A stretch of 64,000 bases of DNA from Ornatilinea sp. (GTDB taxonomy: Bacteria; Chloroflexota; Anaerolineae; Anaerolineales; Anaerolineaceae), in the NCBI GenBank assembly GCA_018433975.1, contig JAHDQE010000011.1, forward strand, positions 1 through 64,000, given 5' to 3'. The notes beneath the pieces are model-generated. The model saw only the letters and a program-made list of their open reading frames with translations, made no database searches and was not told where the DNA came from. Shown here piece after piece: positions 25,189-32,028 of this stretch (the first letter of the stretch is position 1; every line of letters starts with the position of its first letter). The position numbers and the translations under genes were made by a program.

Positions 25189-25932
25189 ATGACAGATTCC
25201 GATTTACCCGAGCCCTTACCCGAAGAAGTGTCTGCCCGGACCGAAAAGACAGGCGATCTGCCCGGGATCAAATTGCTGAAGCTGATTCCTTATTTAGGGA
25301 TTTTGCTGATCGGATTGGTATCCGGCTATTTTTTGGGCGTCAACCAACGCAGTTCAACCCCCGCTTCCAAACCCGAAAACATCGAAGAAAACTCCCTGAC
25401 GCAATATTTGATGGATGACGACCCCATTCTGGGCTCCGAAGATGCACTCATTACCATTATTGAATTTGGAGACTATGAGTGTCCCTTCTGCAAACAATGG
25501 CACGAAGAAATCTGGCCGCAACTGCAAACTACCTACCCCCAGATGATCCGGCTGGTGTACCGCGATTTTCCATTGGTCGGGCTGCACGAAAATGCTGTGC
25601 CGGCCGCGGAAGCGGCAAACTGTGCCGGAGCACAGGGGAAATATTGGGAATACCATGACCTGCTTTTCCAAAATCAATCGAGCTTAAGTGAGGAGCAATA
25701 CACGGTCCTTGCGGGCGAGTTAGGCCTGTCGATCTCCGAGTTTACTACCTGCCTTACAAATCAGACCTATGCGACCGAAGTAGAAGCAGATTTCCAGGAA
25801 GCGATCACGTTCGGCCTGACCGGAACACCGACCTTCTTTATCAATGGCTATCGTGTGGAAGGCGTCCCTTCCATCGATGATTTTCAAGGGATTATTGAGA
25901 ATATACTGGCATTGGAAGCTCAAAATCAATAA
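25189..25932 (+). CDS. Membrane-anchored DsbA/BdbD-family thiol oxidoreductase
   Basis: 247 residues. A charged N-terminal tail of about 27 residues is followed by one membrane helix (about 29-50) and a thioredoxin-fold domain with an inserted helical part. The active site is CPFC (Cys98-Cys101) in FGDYECPFCKQWHEE; the cis-Pro loop is probably in TGTPTFFINGY near the end, which is characteristic of DsbA/BdbD/Thioredoxin_4 proteins. It should introduce or rearrange disulfides in exported proteins outside the membrane. The giant surface protein in this window has four cysteines per repeat and would be one plausible client. The mRNA may be leaderless. Confidence 0.92.
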   Translation: MTDSDLPEPLPEEVSARTEKTGDLPGIKLLKLIPYLGILLIGLVSGYFLGVNQRSSTPASKPENIEENSLTQYLMDDDPILGSEDALITIIEFGDYECPFCKQWHEEIWPQLQTTYPQMIRLVYRDFPLVGLHENAVPAAEAANCAGAQGKYWEYHDLLFQNQSSLSEEQYTVLAGELGLSISEFTTCLTNQTYATEVEADFQEAITFGLTGTPTFFINGYRVEGVPSIDDFQGIIENILALEAQNQ

Positions 25933-25946
25933 AAAGGGTTTCTCTA

Positions 25947-26609
25947 ATGAAAAAATTTATCGCAGTTGCCGGAAATATTGGGGTTGGCAAATCCACATTG
26001 GTAAACCTCCTGTGCAAAAGGTTGGAGTGGGAACCTTTTTATGAACCTGTGATGGAAAACCCTTACCTGTCTGATTTTTATGCCAATATGTACTCCTGGA
26101 GTTTTCACTCCCAAATTTTCTTTCTAACCCACAGACTGCGCATTCACCAACAATTACTACATTTTCCGGGCTCCGTGATGCAAGACCGCAGCATTTATGA
26201 GGACGCAGAAGTATTTGCTCAAAATCTGAATCTGCAAGGTTATTTGAGTGACCGGGATTATAAAACCTACCGCACAATGTATCTTACGCTCAGTGAGTTC
26301 CTGCCCCCTCCGGATCTGGTCATTTACCTGCGCGCATCTGTCCCCACTTTGATGAACCGGATTGCCCAACGGGACCGGGATTATGAACGCAAGATTGGTG
26401 ATGCCTATCTGGAACAGCTCAATGGGCTGTATGAAAAATGGATCAACAATTTCACTTTATGCCCGGTGCTTTCAGTCCCGGCAGATGATCTGGACTATGT
26501 AGCCCATCCCCGCCACCTGGATTTGATTACCCAAAAAGTACAAGAAAAACTCACCGGTAAAGAAGAGGTTATCTTCAATTCCGATGAGTTTGCCGACGTC
26601 AACCATTAA
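25947..26609 (+). CDS. Deoxynucleoside kinase
   Basis: 220 residues. P-loop kinase of the dNK/dGK-dAK family, which phosphorylates deoxynucleosides to deoxynucleoside monophosphates for salvage. Seen: P-loop GNIGVGKST (residues 8-16), ENPYLSDFYANM with the substrate Glu region, SQIFFLTHRL, the DRS motif in MQDRSIYEDAEVFA, LVIYLRAS, and the LID arginines RIAQRDRDYER. Starts 14 nt after the DsbA-like gene, so the two may share an mRNA. A second member of the family is on the other side of the origin (28560-29258). Purine against pyrimidine preference is not clear by eye. Confidence 0.95.
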   Translation: MKKFIAVAGNIGVGKSTLVNLLCKRLEWEPFYEPVMENPYLSDFYANMYSWSFHSQIFFLTHRLRIHQQLLHFPGSVMQDRSIYEDAEVFAQNLNLQGYLSDRDYKTYRTMYLTLSEFLPPPDLVIYLRASVPTLMNRIAQRDRDYERKIGDAYLEQLNGLYEKWINNFTLCPVLSVPADDLDYVAHPRHLDLITQKVQEKLTGKEEVIFNSDEFADVNH

Positions 26610-26663
26610 AGCCCATCCTTAATATTGGACTTTAGTAGCTGAATTTCATGGGGGAAGCGGTTC

Positions 26664-26924
26664 TTACCGCGGATCAACTACGATTTTAATAGCTGTCCGG
26701 ATTTTTCCATCAATATCTACATCTACAAATTCAGGCGAGCACATAATGGGAATGCCATCTTCTTCCAAATACCCTTTGGCAAGAACTAATGCTTTTACGG
26801 CCTGATTAACTGCTCCTGCGCCAATAGCCTGGACTTCAGCGTGCTTATGCTCACGCATAACCCCTGCAATTGCCCCCGCCACTGCCGCAGTGCGTGAGTT
26901 TGCTTTTACCTTGATGATGTCCAT
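26664..26924 (-). CDS. spoVS: Stage V sporulation protein S homologue
   Basis: 86 residues, the exact length of SpoVS. Sequence MDIIKVKANSRTAAVAGAIAG, EVQAIGAGAVNQAVKAL, and GKIRTAIKIVV match the family along its full length. SpoVS is an Alba-like small protein; in Bacillus it affects sporulation and septation, but it occurs widely in non-sporulating thermophiles and Chloroflexi. The start at 26924 is chosen because AAGGGAG stands 10 nt upstream and it gives the family N-terminus. The gene borders the proposed replication origin and reads away from it. A nucleic-acid-binding role near the origin is possible but only an inference. Confidence 0.95.
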   Translation of the reverse strand: MDIIKVKANSRTAAVAGAIAGVMREHKHAEVQAIGAGAVNQAVKALVLAKGYLEEDGIPIMCSPEFVDVDIDGKIRTAIKIVVDPR

Positions 26925-26989
26925 TGAACAATCTCCCTTCAATCGTTTTTCGACATTGTTGGCCAAATACATTAAGGGGGCTTATTACC

Positions 26990-27500
26990 GTTATTTAAAT
27001 TAAGCGGATTAATGATTATAAAGAAATTGTACAGGATTAAAACACAGGTTTCAAGAGGGGATAAACAGTTTATCCACAATTGTGGATGGGCTGGAGTTTT
27101 CTAGGTGTTTAGCTTATCCCCATTAATTTATTTAAAAAGGATTCAGTAATATTCGTAGGGCAGTGGATAACGTGGATAAAATAAGAAAAGGATTAAAAAG
27201 AACCTATATATGGGGGAAGGAGAACTCTTCTTCCCGTTGATGGGTGAAAATGGCCTTCACTTTGTCCACTGCCGATTTGTGGATAAATGTGGATAAAACG
27301 GACAAAAATTTTTGGACAAAAATCGGAATTTGAAGCAGATCGAAAAATGTTGGGATTATAAAACAGTTACCCCCTATATATAGGGGGTAACTGTTTTTGG
27401 TGAAAAATAATTTTTATCAAAAAAACTTAATATTTGTCCACAGTTTGATCAAGTTATCCACAGTATTTGGGTGTTTATCCACAGTTTTGGAGAATAAAAA
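26990..27500. other. oriC: Probable chromosomal replication origin (oriC)
   Basis: Gene-free, AT-rich region of about 510 bp between spoVS and a nucleotidyltransferase gene. Perfect DnaA boxes (TTATCCACA or its complement): 27070-27078 (+), 27278-27286 (-), 27288-27296 (-), 27454-27462 (+), 27475-27483 (+). One-mismatch boxes: 27114-27122 (+), 27162-27170 (-), 27171-27179 (-), 27434-27442 (+). The two central perfect boxes are 10 bp apart in tandem. An AT-rich patch at about 27398-27433 next to the right-hand box cluster is a candidate unwinding element. Plus-strand genes are C-rich to the left (7261-7320: 10 G, 24 C) and G-rich to the right (37441-37500: 19 G, 13 C). A GANTC site (27140-27144) is present. 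Confidence 0.88.
27360..27397. repeat. 38-bp perfect palindrome inside oriC
   Basis: A perfect palindrome centred on TATATATA: the left arm starts AAAACAGTTACCCCC and the right arm is its exact complement, ending in TTTT on both strands. It could work as a bidirectional terminator shielding the origin, or as a protein site or cruciform. It sits just left of the AT-rich patch and the right DnaA-box cluster. Confidence 0.85.
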
Positions 27501-27528
27501 GAAGATTTGCAGCGCCGGAATGAAAAAA

Positions 27529-28539
27529 CTATACGGGAACACCATTTGATTGTGCCCATACATCTAGTGTTTCTTCTACGATGTCCAAATAAGCGTCCAG
27601 CGCCTTAATCCGGTCCGGAAAATGGACTTCATCAAGATTAAGTGACCGGATAACTTCCTGCCAGCTTTCCATACCGACCGGGTTTTCTTGCAGGCAGAGG
27701 AGGGCCTGCACCCAGGTCCTGAGAAGTGTCCAGAGAGCAGCTTCAGGGTGATCGTTATGAAGGGTCTCAATTGCGCTGCGATAGTAAGAAACCCGGGGGG
27801 GCGCCAGGCGAGGCGGTACATTTTCCAGTTTGCTGGCTGCTTTCAGACAGGTTCCCCACTGTTCCAGCCAGGTTTGCCAGGTTTCTTCCGTAAGCGAATC
27901 GCCTGTGAAAAGATCCGCGAGTCCGGCCGAGAGGCCGGGGCGTTCCAGAGCCTCGGCGCGGGCAGGAAATTGGAGCAGAAAGCGGCGCTCGGTCAGGGGC
28001 GTGTCGACCAGCATGGCGATGGAATTGGCAGCTCTTTCCAGTGCTTTAAGGTAGCTCCATAAAGCCTGTGGATTGGTCTCAGTGGGATGGTCTTGAAGTT
28101 GAAACCAGATCTGGCGGGCCTGAGCAGCAAAGGGCTGCGCGCGTTGAATTACATTTTCGGGGCGTTTGAACTGAGCGTAAACGCCGGCCTGGGTAAACTC
28201 AAACCAATGCCCGATATCATGCAGACAAATCGGGTCCTTACATAAAAAGGAACCGATCCAGGGGTCGAGCCGTAAATGACGCGGTTGTTGGAACAGGAAT
28301 TGGTCGTAGTGAGTGATATCCAGGTGAATTTCTTTGGTGGCGCGTACAATTTCCCGTTTTTGGGCCGGGCTGACATCGTGCACAAAAATCAAATCGATGT
28401 CGGTGGTGCCTCCTAACAGAGGCTCATCCATCAGCAGCGATCCGGTGAGATAGATGCATACCAGCCGGCGGTCCTGATAAGTCCGCTCGGCAACGGTATT
28501 TCGGGCCAGTTTCAGTAATGTATCGCGCGTGATCCGCAT
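27529..28539 (-). CDS. Nucleotidyltransferase-domain protein
   Basis: 336 residues. The N-terminal quarter is a polymerase-beta-like nucleotidyltransferase domain: IYLTGSLL, then GGTTDIDLIFVHD with the G-S and D-x-D metal residues, and a third acidic residue in EIHLDITHYD. The rest is helical with no clear domain (a HEPN- or four-helix-like region from about 110 onward is possible). Such proteins transfer a nucleotide to a protein, RNA or antibiotic; the target is unknown. The gene lies immediately right of oriC and 20 nt after the second deoxynucleoside kinase gene, so these are probably co-transcribed. The ATG follows AAAAAAGGATAT. Confidence 0.78.
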   Translation of the reverse strand: MRITRDTLLKLARNTVAERTYQDRRLVCIYLTGSLLMDEPLLGGTTDIDLIFVHDVSPAQKREIVRATKEIHLDITHYDQFLFQQPRHLRLDPWIGSFLCKDPICLHDIGHWFEFTQAGVYAQFKRPENVIQRAQPFAAQARQIWFQLQDHPTETNPQALWSYLKALERAANSIAMLVDTPLTERRFLLQFPARAEALERPGLSAGLADLFTGDSLTEETWQTWLEQWGTCLKAASKLENVPPRLAPPRVSYYRSAIETLHNDHPEAALWTLLRTWVQALLCLQENPVGMESWQEVIRSLNLDEVHFPDRIKALDAYLDIVEETLDVWAQSNGVPV

Positions 28540-28559
28540 ATCCTTTTTTCCTTCTGCTT

Positions 28560-29258
28560 CTAGGTGGAGCGGTGACCTGTGTTTTTATCGAAGCTTTCCG
28601 CATCCGGCCCCTGGTGCGCCGGCATAGGAAGTTCCGGTTGGAAAGGTGGGAGCATCAGAGTCTGCCGGATGCGGTTTTCGATCCAATGCAGATCTTCAAT
28701 GCTGCGAACGTAATCCAGACTGTTTGAATCAATGGTCAGGATATTCACGGGGTGTTGGTCGGCCTCGGTGATGAAGAATTCGTCATAAGCCCGATTGAGT
28801 TCTTCAATGTAAGCCCGTTCCATGGAACGTTCGTAAGGGCGGTCGCGCAAGGCGATGCGCTCCATAAGGGTGTTGGTGTCAGCACGCAGGTAGACGATGA
28901 GGTCAGGGTTATGAATTTTTTCTTTCAGGGCTTCCTGCACCCGGAAATAGGTTTCCAACTCGTCACCCTTCAGGTTCACTTTTGCGAACAGTGCATCTTT
29001 GTCAAAGGTATAGTCACTGATGATATGTTTGCCTTCGGAAAGGAATCTTTTGACCCCTTCTTTTTGCTGGTGATAACGGCTCAACAAAAAGAATATCTGG
29101 GTCTGAAAAGCATAACGTTCCCGGTCTCCATAAAAATCACTGAGGAATGGATTTTCTTCAAAAACCTCAAGCAGGAGATTGGATTCAAAAGAAGGCTGCA
29201 GCAGGCGCGCCAGAGTGGTCTTTCCAACCCCGATGACGCCTTCGATCACAAAATACAT
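28560..29258 (-). CDS. Deoxynucleoside kinase (second copy)
   Basis: 232 residues from the chosen start. P-loop at the very N-terminus (IEGVIGVGKTTLARLL), EENPFLSDFYGDRERYAFQTQIFFLLSRY, SDYTFDKDALFA in place of the usual DRS motif, LIVYLRADTNTLMERI, and LID-region RPYERSMERAYIEELN. It is clearly related to the kinase at 25947-26609 but diverged; here the second motif reads SDYTFDKD, a form seen in dAK/dGK-type kinases. The start at 29258 is chosen because TGGAG lies upstream and the P-loop then sits at the normal distance; a 60-residue upstream extension is non-homologous. The C-terminal 25 residues are Pro-rich. Confidence 0.92.
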   Translation of the reverse strand: MYFVIEGVIGVGKTTLARLLQPSFESNLLLEVFEENPFLSDFYGDRERYAFQTQIFFLLSRYHQQKEGVKRFLSEGKHIISDYTFDKDALFAKVNLKGDELETYFRVQEALKEKIHNPDLIVYLRADTNTLMERIALRDRPYERSMERAYIEELNRAYDEFFITEADQHPVNILTIDSNSLDYVRSIEDLHWIENRIRQTLMLPPFQPELPMPAHQGPDAESFDKNTGHRST

Positions 29259-29549
29259 GGACACTCCAGAATAATCCCCTGAATGGAATGCGGGGAAATG
29301 AGATATTCTAAAAATATACCATACAATCCGGACTGAGAAACAAGGTTTAAGGTTAATGTTTTTAGGCAGGGAAAGGCTGATTTGAGCGTTTTTTTCTCCA
29401 ATAAGAATAAATTGGAGCGAGGAATGAAGGCCAGGCAAGCGGCGTGAACAGACCTTTACATCCCTTTACCTGCCTTCTTTTGGAGAGCGGCCCAATGGAT
29501 CCTATAAATGGGTTTTTATGGATGAATTGGATCATTCCACAAGGCCATC

Positions 29550-30506
29550 TTATTGATTTGCCGGTGAATGAGGCTGCAAAGCACGAACATCAAAAGGAAT
29601 GCCGGCAGTTTGGTCCTGCAAAAACCGAATGGCATGATTTGGACATTGATCCACGCACACGCCGCAACCCAGACACGAAGCCGGGAGTATATCGACCTGG
29701 GCCGGACCCATTTTTACAGCATCGAAGGGGCAGACTTCTGCACAATGGCCGCAGTTTTGGCAAAGGTTTTGATCAATTTGAGCCAGATATCCGGAAGCGG
29801 CCAGATATTGAATGCCAAATTTCTTCATGGATTCGATCCCGGCGCAGCAGCAGCTGCAGCAATTGCAAATGCAGTAAAAGCGATCCTGCATTGCATCCTT
29901 GAACCATGCGGTGTGGACATGTCCCCGGTTGTGCTCTTCTTCCAATAACTTCAATGCTTCTTCTCTAGTGACTCTCTTTGAAGAATGCGGATTGTGTTCC
30001 AGAATGAAATCAATATAGGGCTGGCCGATCCACATGCAAACCTGGGTGGGCTCGCAGTGATTTTCTCTGGCGTTCCGGCAGCCACATTCATAAACCATGA
30101 TTTCAGGGGGTGCCGACAGGAGGAAATTACGGGCGTTTGGATACGGGACAACCTGCTCAAGATCCTGTTGGGGAATGTTTTCGTTAACTTGAATGATTTC
30201 TACAGCATTTTCATGGGTAAGTACTTTGGAATGGTAGTGATCTTTGAAGAATTCCCGTACCGGTTTTGGGGCGATAGCGCCCATTTGGATGATGAAGTGT
30301 TTGATGTATTGATTCTGCCACCTCATATAAATGTAACCGTGAACTGCGTTGATCCATTTCCCTTTGGCCCCCCAATGATCATCCTCGAACCATCCTTTTG
30401 TGGATTGCATGAGGATACGGCCTCGTTCTCCAAATAACCACAGTGCCGCGCCCAGAAGAACCACGACCCCTGAAACCATTACGAGAACAAGAAGGAGGGT
30501 GCTCAT
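29550..30506 (-). CDS. Membrane-anchored iron-sulfur protein, two C-terminal [4Fe-4S] sites
   Basis: 318 residues from the start at 30506 (AGGAG, 5 nt spacing). One N-terminal helix (about 3-24), then a central cytoplasmic region with unusual cysteine clusters: YECGCRNARENHCEPTQVCMWIG and YCICNCCSCCCAGIE. The C-terminus is a bacterial-type ferredoxin domain with CQNCGHCAEVCP and CLGCGVCVDQCP, both complete. It probably accepts electrons at the membrane; the central cysteines could hold another cluster. I do not recognise the whole family by name. The plus-strand gap to the right lacks a clear partner. It is monocistronic as far as can be seen. Confidence 0.82.
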   Translation of the reverse strand: MSTLLLVLVMVSGVVVLLGAALWLFGERGRILMQSTKGWFEDDHWGAKGKWINAVHGYIYMRWQNQYIKHFIIQMGAIAPKPVREFFKDHYHSKVLTHENAVEIIQVNENIPQQDLEQVVPYPNARNFLLSAPPEIMVYECGCRNARENHCEPTQVCMWIGQPYIDFILEHNPHSSKRVTREEALKLLEEEHNRGHVHTAWFKDAMQDRFYCICNCCSCCCAGIESMKKFGIQYLAASGYLAQIDQNLCQNCGHCAEVCPFDAVKMGPAQVDILPASCLGCGVCVDQCPNHAIRFLQDQTAGIPFDVRALQPHSPANQ

Positions 30507-30852
30507 AGGGGCTCCTTTCACAAATAGAAATCAGAAAATCGTCTTGTTTTCGCAGCGAAACAAAAACAGTGCATTCCTGATTATGAAAGCTGAAATTTTT
30601 AGGGAATGAATGGTGTAATGCCGGGAAGTGGTAATTCCATTATACGACTTTGAGGCAGGTCTGGATTATTAAAAAGTCAACCCCTGTTGATCCTTAAAAC
30701 ACAGGGGGATGGATGCCTTTGCAATTCTCCGGAAATCCTGGAAGAGGAAATGTTCGGCATTGTGTTTTTTATTTATACCCTGGGCCGATACATCCGGGAG
30801 TTGCCAGCGGGGCCTAAAAGGCTTGATGGAAACCTAAACTCCCGCTGCCACC
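30507..30852. other. Gap between iron-sulfur and thioredoxin-like genes
   Basis: 346 bases. On the minus strand it carries the upstream region of the iron-sulfur protein gene, with TTGACT (30680-30675) and TATAAT (30644-30639) that are 30 bp apart and so not a standard pair. A plus-strand frame (30687-30914) overlaps the next gene antisense and is not supported. No RNA gene recognised. Confidence 0.5.
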
Positions 30853-31329
30853 TTATGCTTTCACAGAGGGAGAGCCGTTTTTCTGCTTTAAATACCGTTC
30901 AACGATGGGGGTAAGCAGAGTGATGCCGGTATTGCCTGAAGTACGCCGCATTAACTTGCCCTCGGCATCGTAAAGAAAAAACGCGGGAAAGAATTGATTC
31001 TGGAAAGCTTTTAATAGAACGTGCCGGTTATCCACCGCCAATGGTTCGGTAATTTTATATTCTTCTTTTACTTTCAGAACTTCATCTTCAAACAAATCCT
31101 CTCTCTGGCGAGGCGCATGGATGGAAACCATCTGGAGGCCCTGAGGCACATATTTTTGGCGCCATTCTTCCAGTCTGGGGATGTTTTCATGGCAGACATC
31201 GCAGCTCACCGACCAAAAATAAATCAGGGTCGGGTTTCCAATTAATTCTTTCACATCCGGCTGGTCGAAGTTGATCCAATCTGTGGCCCCGTCCAGGTCG
31301 GGCATGGGGGATTTCAAGCGTAGTGACAT
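30853..31329 (-). CDS. TlpA-like thioredoxin-fold protein
   Basis: 158 residues with no signal peptide. Redoxin/TlpA-type fold: LIYFWSVSCDVCHENIPRLEEW contains the CxxC pair Cys43-Cys46, here CDVC, and PAFFLYDAEGKLMRRTSG contains the cis-Pro region. It is probably a cytoplasmic thiol reductant. It starts 17 nt after the stop of the peroxiredoxin gene, so the two form an operon; a natural role is to reduce the peroxiredoxin. That pairing is inference from context. CDVC is an uncommon active-site variant (CGPC and CPPC are usual). Confidence 0.88.
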   Translation of the reverse strand: MSLRLKSPMPDLDGATDWINFDQPDVKELIGNPTLIYFWSVSCDVCHENIPRLEEWRQKYVPQGLQMVSIHAPRQREDLFEDEVLKVKEEYKITEPLAVDNRHVLLKAFQNQFFPAFFLYDAEGKLMRRTSGNTGITLLTPIVERYLKQKNGSPSVKA

Positions 31330-31346
31330 GCGGCGGCTCCTATGGG

Positions 31347-31898
31347 TTAAAGCAGGTCTTCACCGGGGTGCCAGTCGGCGGCACACAGTCCGCCGGCCTG
31401 AAGGGCTTCCAGCACACGCAGGGTCTCATCGACGCTGCGTCCAATGTTCATGTTGTGCACGACAGAATATTGCAGAATTCCTTCCGGGTCGATGATGAAC
31501 AGCCCGCGCAGCGGAATGCCCTCCTCTTCCACCAGCACACCGTACTCTCTGGCGACCTGCCGGGTGAGGTCGGCAGCCAGCGGGAACTGAATGCCTTCAA
31601 TGCCGTTTTCAGCGCGGGAGGTTTGGATCCAGGCGCGGTGCGAGTAGACCGAATCGCCGGAGACGCCCAGAATGTCGGCGTCCAGCTCTTCGAATTCGTC
31701 ATAGCGGTCCGAAAGCGCCAAAATTTCCGTCGGGCAGACATGAGAAAAATCCAGGGGGTAGAAGAACAAAACCAACCATTTCCCCTGGTAATCGGACAGA
31801 GAAACCGTCGATTCCAGCTTCTCAAGATCGACGGTTGTTTTCATTTTAAAGTCAGGGGCCGGTTCACCGACCTTTGCTTTGACCGAATATTCAACCAT
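31347..31898 (-). CDS. 2-Cys peroxiredoxin (AhpC/Prx1 type)
   Basis: 183 residues from ATG 31898, which has AAGGAG 8-9 nt upstream; an upstream ATG at 31937 gives a non-homologous extension. Peroxidatic Cys55 in FYPLDFSHVCPTE, resolving Cys172 in GGLCAADWHPGE, Arg in FPLAADLTRQVAREYGV. The typical-2-Cys C-terminal tail GEDLL is present. It reduces hydrogen peroxide and organic peroxides. A perfect TATAAT lies at about 31938-31943 on the minus strand, in an AT-rich upstream region; no good -35 is seen. Downstream partner: the TlpA-like gene. Confidence 0.96.
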   Translation of the reverse strand: MVEYSVKAKVGEPAPDFKMKTTVDLEKLESTVSLSDYQGKWLVLFFYPLDFSHVCPTEILALSDRYDEFEELDADILGVSGDSVYSHRAWIQTSRAENGIEGIQFPLAADLTRQVAREYGVLVEEEGIPLRGLFIIDPEGILQYSVVHNMNIGRSVDETLRVLEALQAGGLCAADWHPGEDLL

Positions 31899-32028
31899 TC
31901 TTGATTCTCCTTTTTGAAACGGTGCTACAGTCCTCATTATAGCATTTAACAGATATTTACTATAAATATTATGATATTTTGTATAAGAAAATGCCCGCTG
32001 TAAAATTTCTTCACAGCGGGCATGGTGG

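Noticed and set aside
29444..29902. Plus-strand frame of 152 codons
   Set aside because: Antisense to the well-supported iron-sulfur protein gene; its Cys/Arg/His-rich composition is the mirror of ferredoxin motifs.
30639..30680. TTGACT and TATAAT upstream of the iron-sulfur protein gene as a promoter
   Set aside because: The spacing is 30 bp; only the -10 box could be real.
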